Source: Comamonas composti DSM 21721
Lineage (GTDB): Bacteria; Pseudomonadota; Gammaproteobacteria; Burkholderiales; Burkholderiaceae_C
Reading direction: 5' to 3'
Assembly (NCBI RefSeq): GCF_000429845.1
Contig: NZ_KE386975.1
Coordinates: 1 to 40,827 of the forward strand
DNA length: 40,827 bases
Positions within the stretch are counted from its first letter, which is position 1. Each line of letters starts with the position of its first letter. Below, in pieces: positions 35,107 through 40,827 of the stretch. A model generated the notes under the pieces. The model did no database searches. It was given only the letters and a program-made list of their open reading frames with translations, and was not told where the DNA came from. A program made the translations under genes and the position numbers.

Positions 35107-36932
35107 GGCGTGAGCTCCTCGGCCGGAGCCTGGGCGGCATTTGTCTGGGACGCCGAGGCCTGGCTGGCGGTCTGGGCCGCAGGAATGCCGAACAGCGAAG
35201 GCATGAGCTCGGCCGGCGTGCCCTGCTCCACGCTGCCGTCGCCACGCACGTGATAGATGCGGCGGGCCAGCGAGGCCACGCGCGGGGAGTGGGTGACGAT
35301 GATCACCGTGTGCTGGGCAGCGATGCGCAGCAAGGTCTGCAGCAGGGCGGTTTCGCTCTCGAAGTCCAGATCGCTGCTGGGCTCGTCCAGCACCAGCACC
35401 GAAGGATTGCGCAGGAACAACTGGGCCAGGGCCAGCTTGCGCAGCTCACCGGCCGACAGACCTGCGCCGGCTTCGCCCAGCGGGGTCTGGTAGCCATGGG
35501 GCAGGCGGCTGATGAAGTCATGCGCTCCAGTGAGCTGGCAGGCAGTGAGGATCTGCCTGTCGTCCGCATCGGCAGCAGCCATGCGCAGCGCCTCGATGAT
35601 GGGGCCGCTGAACCAGTACACCTGCTGGGCCAGACAGCCTATCCACCGGCCCAGGTCCTCGCGCGAGAACTGGGCCATGTCGTATTCGTCTATGAAGATG
35701 CGGCCCTGGTCGGGCTGGTACAGGCCGGCAATCAGCTTGGCCAGCGTGGACTTGCCGGCGCCGTTGCGGCCCACGATCACATGCAGGCCGCCCGGGCCTA
35801 TGTCCAGGCTCACCTGCTCCAGCGCGAGGTGTCCGCCCGGGTACTGGTAGCTGACCTGGTCGAGCACCAGCCGGCCCTTGGGGCGCGGCAGCTCCAGTTC
35901 CTGGGCTGCGATCTGCTGCGGCTCCTGCAGTGCGGATTGCAGGCGCTGCGCGGCCTCGTTGGCCTGGGCCATGGAACGCCAGCCGCCCGCGAGCTGGGCC
36001 ACGGGCGCCAGGGCCTTGCCCGAAAGCAGGTTCACGGCCATGAGTGCGCCAATGCTCATCCATTGGGCATTGATGGCGATGGCGCCCACAGTGATCACGG
36101 CGATGGAAAACAGGGTCAGCAGCACGGTGCTGGACTCCCTGGCGTTCTCCAGCTCGCCGTTGCGGGAAAAACTCTCCGCTAGCCAGCGGTCGTAGCCTGC
36201 CTGCCAGGTCTGGAGCGCGGCTGCGTCATAGCCGAGCACCTTGAGCGTGACGCGTGCATTGCAGATCTCGGCCGTGCCGCGATCGAGCAGGCGCGAGCGT
36301 GCAATCTCCTCGACGCGACCGCTGCGCACCTCGTCCGACCACCACCAGGCCAGCAGGCCGAGGATCAGCATGGCGACCAGCAGCACAGGCAGTACGGGCC
36401 AGGCAATGATGCCGACCACGATCAGGGCCAGCGCCGCCATGGGCAGGTCGAGCATGGCCGAGGCCAGTCCGCCCGAAAGCCCGGAGCGCATGGTGCCCAC
36501 ATCGCGGAACAGCTGCAGCCACTGGCTCGCAGGGCGCTGCTCGAGTGCAGCCAGCGGGCGGCGCAGCATGGAGTGCATCAAGGCCTGGGAGACATCGCGA
36601 TCGATCATGGCCCCGGCTTCGCGCAAGGCTCGCGCGCGCTGGCGGCGCAGCCACCATTCAAGACCCAGAAAGCACAGGGCGCCGGCCACCATGGCCGTGA
36701 GCGTGGCCGTGCCGCCATGGGCGATGACCCGGTTGTAGACCTGGAGCAGAAAGATCGACGGCAGCAACCCCAGCAGGCCTATGGGCAGTGAAAGCCAGGC
36801 TGCCTTGTGCAGCTGCTGTCTGGCCTTGGCAAACGCATGGGCGATGGCCGAGGCGGGCGAGTCCTGCGTATCCCCGGGAGGGGATGCCGAGGCGGCAGCT
36901 GTCGTGGGAAAGGGGTGCAGATATCCGAGCAT
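35103..36932 (-). CDS. Type I secretion ABC transporter (permease-ATPase)
   Basis: A 609-residue half-transporter without an N-terminal C39 peptidase domain: a short cytoplasmic tail, six membrane helices (about 46-320) and an ATPase domain. Walker A is GRNGAGKST (388-396), the signature GLSAGE (491-496, in place of LSGGQ), Walker B VLVLDEPSSDLD (512-523) and the switch VTHS. It would export an unprocessed substrate with a C-terminal signal. The ATG at 36932 has a weak ribosome site. The first 45 residues are rich in Ala/Ser/Pro, as in adhesin exporters of the LapB or PrtD groups. It is the first gene of the three-gene exporter. Confidence 0.93.
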   Translation of the reverse strand: MLGYLHPFPTTAAASASPPGDTQDSPASAIAHAFAKARQQLHKAAWLSLPIGLLGLLPSIFLLQVYNRVIAHGGTATLTAMVAGALCFLGLEWWLRRQRARALREAGAMIDRDVSQALMHSMLRRPLAALEQRPASQWLQLFRDVGTMRSGLSGGLASAMLDLPMAALALIVVGIIAWPVLPVLLVAMLILGLLAWWWSDEVRSGRVEEIARSRLLDRGTAEICNARVTLKVLGYDAAALQTWQAGYDRWLAESFSRNGELENARESSTVLLTLFSIAVITVGAIAINAQWMSIGALMAVNLLSGKALAPVAQLAGGWRSMAQANEAAQRLQSALQEPQQIAAQELELPRPKGRLVLDQVSYQYPGGHLALEQVSLDIGPGGLHVIVGRNGAGKSTLAKLIAGLYQPDQGRIFIDEYDMAQFSREDLGRWIGCLAQQVYWFSGPIIEALRMAAADADDRQILTACQLTGAHDFISRLPHGYQTPLGEAGAGLSAGELRKLALAQLFLRNPSVLVLDEPSSDLDFESETALLQTLLRIAAQHTVIIVTHSPRVASLARRIYHVRGDGSVEQGTPAELMPSLFGIPAAQTASQASASQTNAAQAPAEELTP

Positions 36933-37052
36933 TTATGCTTGTTAGAGGTGTTTTTTCATCGTCTGACAAATGAAAACAATTGTTACGATGATGCATCACA
37001 GATTGAGTTTTGGTGATTTGCATCAAGAAAATTAATTAATCAACTGCTTAAC
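36933..37052 (-). promoter_or_regulatory. AT-rich promoter region before the exporter operon, with FNR-like box
   Basis: This 120-base gap is far more AT-rich than its surroundings. On the minus strand it contains TTGAT-GCAA-ATCAC (37026-37013), matching 9 of 10 conserved bases of the FNR/Anr/Crp-family site TTGAT-N4-ATCAA. A 10-base palindrome TGATGCATCA lies at 36989-36998. If the FNR-like box were at -41.5, the start site would fall near 36978. No convincing -10 is seen. No terminator for the upstream gene is clear. Confidence 0.4.
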
Positions 37053-39944
37053 TTAATTAGTTTTGATAAAAGAGCTTCCATCTTTTTCTTGTATGTGGTA
37101 GTTGACCTTGCTTGCGGTACAGGCGTATTCGCGCAGGGCATCGGCCGCAATGGCGAAGTTGGCGGAACTGCGGCCCGCGAGCAGCACGGTGTCGCCGGGG
37201 CTGCTTACATGCAGCAGGCTGCGGATCAGTTGGTTGAGGTCGTTGAACCACTGGACCTGGGCGAGATCCGCGAGGGACACGGCCAGGGCGCGCAGCGCAG
37301 GGCCGTAGAGCAGTACGCTCTTGGCACGGCTGGCACGTATCAGCGGCTGCAGGGTGAGCTGGGCGGCTTCGTCCGATGCGTGGCCAAAGTCATCTATGCC
37401 CGCGATGGCGATCACGCTCTGCAATCCCAGGGGCGAGTGCTTGATCAATTGCGCAAACGCCGCCTGCATGGAAAGCAGATGCCTGGCCCGGCTGTGGTCC
37501 AGCAGGCAGATGCCACCGGGCAGGTGCTGGGGCTGGCCCAGGCCGCTCATGGGCAGCCATCGGGCCAGACGTGTGCTGGCCATGTTCAGGCAGCGGCCCA
37601 GGGCCTGCAGCGTGGCCAGCGTGGCCTGGGCGTTGCGGGCCATGTGCAGGCCGTCGGCGCTCAGGCGCAGCTTGAGTTCCAGATCCGGGGCGCGCAGTTG
37701 CAGGCTGTCGTAATGGACGATGAGCTCGCGCAGCGATGCCCCGGGCTGGGGCCCGAAGGTGATCAGGCGCAGGCCGTTTTTGCGGGCCATGCCGGATGCC
37801 ACGAGCCGCAGGCTCAGGTGCTGGGGCATGATCAGCGTGGTTCCGGGGCGCAGCGCGCGCAGCGCGCGTCTCACGGTCTGCAGCAGCAGGCCGCTCATGG
37901 CGCCTTGCTCGGGGCTGCTTGCGTGCTCGGCTTCGAGGTTGGTGATGACCAGTACATCGGGCAGGACCATGGGCAGGTCCTGCTGCAGATCGCTCAGGGC
38001 CAGCTCCACATGGGCGCAGGCAGAGGTCTGGCTCCAGTTGATCATCTGCAGGGCCGTGCTCTGGGTTTGCAGGGCCTGCGTGCGCGGGCTCGGCTCCTCA
38101 TCCTGGCAGTGGCGCAGCATGCTCAGCGTGGAGCTCTTGCCCGTGCAGCCGGTGACGGCGATCACGGGCCGGTTGATGCGGCTGCGCGTGGCGCAGGCCA
38201 GGCGGCGCAGGCCGGCTTCCAGATCTGCGACATGCAGCACGGGGTAGCCGTGGGTCAGCAGAGGACCGGGGCTGGCGCTGATCAGCGCCGCTGGATTCAG
38301 GGTCGGCAGCAGGGCTGCGGGCACGCCCAGAGGCTGGTCGTTCTGGCGCACGAGCACGGCTGCTCCCGGCAGATGGCTTTGCCGGCTTACATCCAGGCCT
38401 GCGCAGGTGAGCGCCTGCGGATCGGTAGGCGCATTGAGCCAGCGCCCCTGCATGACGCAGGCCAGCGTGGCCGCATCCCAGATCAGGGGCTGGTCCAGGG
38501 GCTGGACGGAATTTTCCTGGCTTTTGGTCGGCGCCTGGAATGGCGAGGGCTCGCTCCTGCGATGCAGTCCCAGAAGATCCTGGGCTCTGGTGCCATAGGA
38601 GGCTAGCAGGTCCAGCAGCTCGCGCCCGGCCAGCAAGGTGGTGAGCAACTGGGCCGAGGTGCTGGGTGTGGTCAGCAGGCGTCTTGCATCCGGGGTCAGC
38701 ATGGCCGCATGCAGTCGCTTGGCCGGAGGCAGGTGCAGCGCATGCTCGGGCAGCAGCGTGTGCTGGTTGAGCCGGTACAGATGCTCGTGCAACAGGGCCG
38801 AACACTGGCTCAGGGTTTCGGTGTCCGGCGCCTTGCTGTCGGCTGGCAGCAGCACGCATTCGGCCAGCACCATGCCCAGCCAGGGCTGGCTGGACAGCGG
38901 CTGCGAGGACTGCAGCAGCGTCAAGGCCTGCTGGCGCAGAGGCCGCTGGCTCAGGGCTAGGCGTGTGGCCTGCAGCAGGGCCGATGGCGGCTCTTCGGGA
39001 CGCATCTCGCCATAGGCCTGCAAGGCCAGCAGCAGCCACAGCAGATCCCATTCCCGGGCCGAGTGCAGGTTGGCCATCAGGGTCGTGGCCAGCAAATCCA
39101 TTTGCGGCAGACGTCTGGCAGAGCCCGGCGCGCCTGGAGCCCTGGCAAGTGCCGAACTGCCCAGGTAACGGGAACGCACCACGAGTGCCATTGCGCAGTC
39201 GATCAGGGCACCCGGTGCAGGCAGGGGCAGCAGCTCCAGGTAGGCCATGGCGCGCTCTATCGCATAGGGCAGGCGGTCGTCGTGTATCTGGCGCTGGGCA
39301 TGAACCAGCGCGTAGGTCATGCCCAGATGAGTGGACAAAGAGGGCTGCTCCTGCCAACTGCCATTGCTGCGCTGTTGCTGCAGCAGCAGGGACAGCGTGG
39401 TGCGCATGGGAGGCATGCGCTGCGGCCTGGGGCTGGGGGCGGGGTCCAGGGTCTGGACCAGGGCTGTGACAGGCCCTGACTCCTCTATGTAGATGCTGCG
39501 CAGATGCAGCAGCAGGGTCGGCTCCTGATCTCCCCGGGGTGCCTGGGCACCGGTATGGAGGCGGCGAGAAAGGCCCGGACCCTCAGGCAGCCAGGATGAG
39601 GGCAGCAGGTCTATCCGTTCGAGCTTGCTGTCGGCTACGGCGAGGGGCAGGATGCCGCCTTCGGATCTGGGCTCGTAATCCTCGTTCAGATCCGAGATCT
39701 GGTGCACCCAGTCTATGCGCAGCGTCACCGCATTTTGCTTGCGTGCCCAGGCCCATTGCCTGAGCCGGGTCGCGCCTTCGTTCCAGGCCGCATCGAGAGT
39801 GCTGGCGCGTACGTGAAACACGGAGACTTCCTGATCCGCTGCCGAGACCGTGAAAAACATCACGCAGCCCGGATAGGGGGAGGGCAGGAGCAGCAAGTGC
39901 CTCTCCAGGTACTCCAGGCTTTTTGCCAGTTGCTGCGACAGCAT
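37053..39944 (-). CDS. Large MurF-like ligase fused to a helical repeat domain, exporter-linked
   Basis: A 963-residue protein with no signal peptide. Residues 1-170 form a mixed region I cannot name (VMFFTVSAADQEVSVFHVRA). Residues 175-450 are helical; LLQQQRSNGSW (187-197) resembles the QW-type motif of alpha/alpha-toroid proteins. Residues 485-963 look like a whole MurF: an N-terminal domain (LIWDAATLACVMQGRWL, DVSRQSHLPGAAVLV), P-loop TGCTGKSS (598-605), VITNLEAEH (667-674) in place of MurF TNIGPAH, and a helix GLHMARNAQATLATLQALG matching GxHNxxNALAA. The C-terminal MurF signature DDSYNANP is reduced to LDHSRARH. ATP binding seems kept while the amino-acid site is changed, so peptidoglycan synthesis is unlikely. 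It lies between a surface lipoprotein gene and the type I exporter. Confidence 0.75.
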   Translation of the reverse strand: MLSQQLAKSLEYLERHLLLLPSPYPGCVMFFTVSAADQEVSVFHVRASTLDAAWNEGATRLRQWAWARKQNAVTLRIDWVHQISDLNEDYEPRSEGGILPLAVADSKLERIDLLPSSWLPEGPGLSRRLHTGAQAPRGDQEPTLLLHLRSIYIEESGPVTALVQTLDPAPSPRPQRMPPMRTTLSLLLQQQRSNGSWQEQPSLSTHLGMTYALVHAQRQIHDDRLPYAIERAMAYLELLPLPAPGALIDCAMALVVRSRYLGSSALARAPGAPGSARRLPQMDLLATTLMANLHSAREWDLLWLLLALQAYGEMRPEEPPSALLQATRLALSQRPLRQQALTLLQSSQPLSSQPWLGMVLAECVLLPADSKAPDTETLSQCSALLHEHLYRLNQHTLLPEHALHLPPAKRLHAAMLTPDARRLLTTPSTSAQLLTTLLAGRELLDLLASYGTRAQDLLGLHRRSEPSPFQAPTKSQENSVQPLDQPLIWDAATLACVMQGRWLNAPTDPQALTCAGLDVSRQSHLPGAAVLVRQNDQPLGVPAALLPTLNPAALISASPGPLLTHGYPVLHVADLEAGLRRLACATRSRINRPVIAVTGCTGKSSTLSMLRHCQDEEPSPRTQALQTQSTALQMINWSQTSACAHVELALSDLQQDLPMVLPDVLVITNLEAEHASSPEQGAMSGLLLQTVRRALRALRPGTTLIMPQHLSLRLVASGMARKNGLRLITFGPQPGASLRELIVHYDSLQLRAPDLELKLRLSADGLHMARNAQATLATLQALGRCLNMASTRLARWLPMSGLGQPQHLPGGICLLDHSRARHLLSMQAAFAQLIKHSPLGLQSVIAIAGIDDFGHASDEAAQLTLQPLIRASRAKSVLLYGPALRALAVSLADLAQVQWFNDLNQLIRSLLHVSSPGDTVLLAGRSSANFAIAADALREYACTASKVNYHIQEKDGSSFIKTN

Positions 39945-40000
39945 GTTGGTTTCTTTATCAGAGTGCGAAAGCAGCGGGGACTGCGGGGACGGGACCGGTC

Positions 40001-40528
40001 TCAGCGGTACTTGAACTCGACGCGGCGATTGCGCTGGTGCGCAGTCTCGCTGCTGGCGTTGTCGGCCAGCCGCTCCTTGCCGTAGCTCACGGCCTCGACG
40101 CGGGTCGGCGAAGCGCCGAGCAACTGAAGGCTCTTGCGAACGGCTTCGGCACGCTTCTGGCCCAGGGCCAGGTTGTATTCAATGCCGCCACGGCTGTCGG
40201 TATGGCCTTGCAGGCTCAGCGTCTGCTGGGGGTTGTTGCGCAACCACTTGGCATGGCTTTCGAGCGTGCCGCGATCCGCGCTACGAACGGTATAGGAGTC
40301 ATAGTCGAAATAGACGATGTGGGCCGTGTGCGCGGGGCCGCTTCCTTCGGCCGGGCTTTGGGCGACCACGGGTGTGATCTGCGAGCTGGTGCCAGCCGGC
40401 TTGCCAAAGGCGTAGTTGTGCTCTGCGCGCTTGGACGTGGTGGCGGGGGCGGTGCTGCAGGCCGCCAGCCCCGTGGTCAGGCAGGTGACGACCACAAGCG
40501 CCGTGGACAGTGGGAACAGGTTGAACAT
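40001..40528 (-). CDS. OmpA/Pal-family peptidoglycan-binding lipoprotein
   Basis: A 175-residue lipoprotein: lipobox GLAAC with Cys24. A short linker leads to an OmpA C-terminal domain (about 68-175), with IVYFDYDSYTV, LQGHTDSRGGIEYNLALGQKRA and RNRRVEFKY. The Asp and Arg that hold meso-diaminopimelate are present. It would tie the outer membrane to peptidoglycan. The start at 40528 has AGGAGA 6 bases upstream. No tol genes are near, so it is not the Tol-linked Pal. It is more likely an accessory of the secretion/adhesin cluster. It is 56 bases from the MurF-like gene. Confidence 0.9.
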   Translation of the reverse strand: MFNLFPLSTALVVVTCLTTGLAACSTAPATTSKRAEHNYAFGKPAGTSSQITPVVAQSPAEGSGPAHTAHIVYFDYDSYTVRSADRGTLESHAKWLRNNPQQTLSLQGHTDSRGGIEYNLALGQKRAEAVRKSLQLLGASPTRVEAVSYGKERLADNASSETAHQRNRRVEFKYR

Positions 40529-40542
40529 GGGGTCTCCTAGAA

Positions 40543-40591
40543 CCGGCACCACTTTCCGGTGGTGCCGGCAATAACAGGCGGCCTGGCCGCC
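40543..40591 (-). promoter_or_regulatory. Two hairpins between the Gly/Leu-rich gene and the OmpA gene
   Basis: GGCGGC/GCCGCC (40577-40591) lies just after the first gene's stop. CCGGCACCAC/GTGGTGCCGG (40543-40568) is a perfect 10-base stem with a 6-base loop, ending about 4 bases before the OmpA ribosome site; TTCT follows on the minus strand. The pair could act as a leaky terminator or stabilise the upstream mRNA. Confidence 0.5.
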
Positions 40592-40596
40592 GGGCA

Positions 40597-40827
40597 TCAC
40601 AGCAACTGGCTGTGCTGCAGTTGCTGGGCCAGGGACAGGCTGGCGCCCATTTCATGGCCGAGACCATGCTCCTGGCTGCTGATGGCCATGGCCACGGGTT
40701 GCAGGTCTGCGCTGGCGAAGTCGCCGCTCGCAAGAGCTGCGGCTGTGGGCTTGCCGCCCAGCAGGCCACCGAGCAGGCCGCCATTGCCTCCAAGCAGGCC
40801 GCCCAGCAGGCCCTTGTCACCCAGCAC
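40597..40827 (-). CDS. C-terminal end of a Gly/Leu-rich protein (partial)
   Basis: Only the last 76 residues are in the window; the gene runs off the right edge, so its start is unknown. The visible part opens with LLGGLLGG-type repeats (GLLGGLLGGNGGLLGG, about residues 7-22). A non-repetitive tail follows, with DLQPVAMAISSQE and AQQLQHSQLL. The 3' DNA has matching direct repeats. Such Gly/Leu tandem repeats occur in surface or collagen-like proteins of Burkholderiales. Being first before the OmpA lipoprotein, the MurF-like protein and a type I exporter, it is a candidate for the secreted substrate. It has no RTX nonapeptides in the visible part. Confidence 0.7.
   Translation of the reverse strand: MLGDKGLLGGLLGGNGGLLGGLLGGKPTAAALASGDFASADLQPVAMAISSQEHGLGHEMGASLSLAQQLQHSQLL

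Overview
The window reads as chromosomal DNA of a GC-rich betaproteobacterium of the Comamonadaceae (Comamonas/Delftia type). This rests on strong GC codon bias, on protein sequences that look like Burkholderiales versions throughout, and on an intergenic inverted-repeat element (core AGCTGCTAGCGCTT) that I associate with this family from memory. I see no transposase, phage gene, integrase, rRNA or CRISPR array. One tRNA is present.

Layout. (i) 1-2450: a Fur-box-preceded TonB-dependent receptor on the minus strand. (ii) 2640-10227: housekeeping genes: an elongator-type tRNA-Met(CAU) with its own promoter and terminator, an enoyl-CoA hydratase with a TTG start, an M61 peptidase, a DsbC-type disulfide isomerase, a UbiH/COQ6-type FAD hydroxylase, a MOSC protein and the YchF ATPase. 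(iii) 10226-16080: an iron module. A Fur-like protein reduced to its DNA-binding domain is divergent from a Fiu/PiuA-type catecholate receptor, followed by a PiuC/YbiX hydroxylase; convergent to these is an OmpR-type two-component pair with a Fur-like box at its start. (iv) 16145-32157: a complete-looking Tad (Flp pilus) operon read leftward: flp, tadV, a previously unlisted 61-codon ORF, cpaB, secretin, tadZ, tadA, tadB, tadC, tadD, DUF3613 gene, two tadE genes and tadG, ending in a sigma54-type activator and a glycosyltransferase. (v) 32249-40827: a type I secretion operon (ABC ATPase, HlyD-type adaptor, TolC-type pore; linked by ATGA overlaps), preceded by a 963-residue protein with a MurF-like ligase half, an OmpA-type lipoprotein and the C-terminal end of a Gly/Leu-rich protein.

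How the parts work together. Everything from 40827 down to 13919 lies on the minus strand and mostly concerns the cell surface: a probable secreted or surface-anchored Gly/Leu-rich protein with its exporter, then a Tad pilus with its own activator. The iron module pairs an outer-membrane receptor with a cytoplasmic 2OG-Fe(II) hydroxylase, as in fiu-ybiX and piuA-piuC, with local regulators on both sides.

The best candidates for undescribed biology are: the MurF-like fusion protein encoded beside a type I exporter; the small ORF that bridges tadV and cpaB with ATGA overlaps at both ends; the Fur-domain-only protein beside an iron receptor; and a terminator-like hairpin in the leader of that receptor. 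All function calls come from reading the sequence without database searches.
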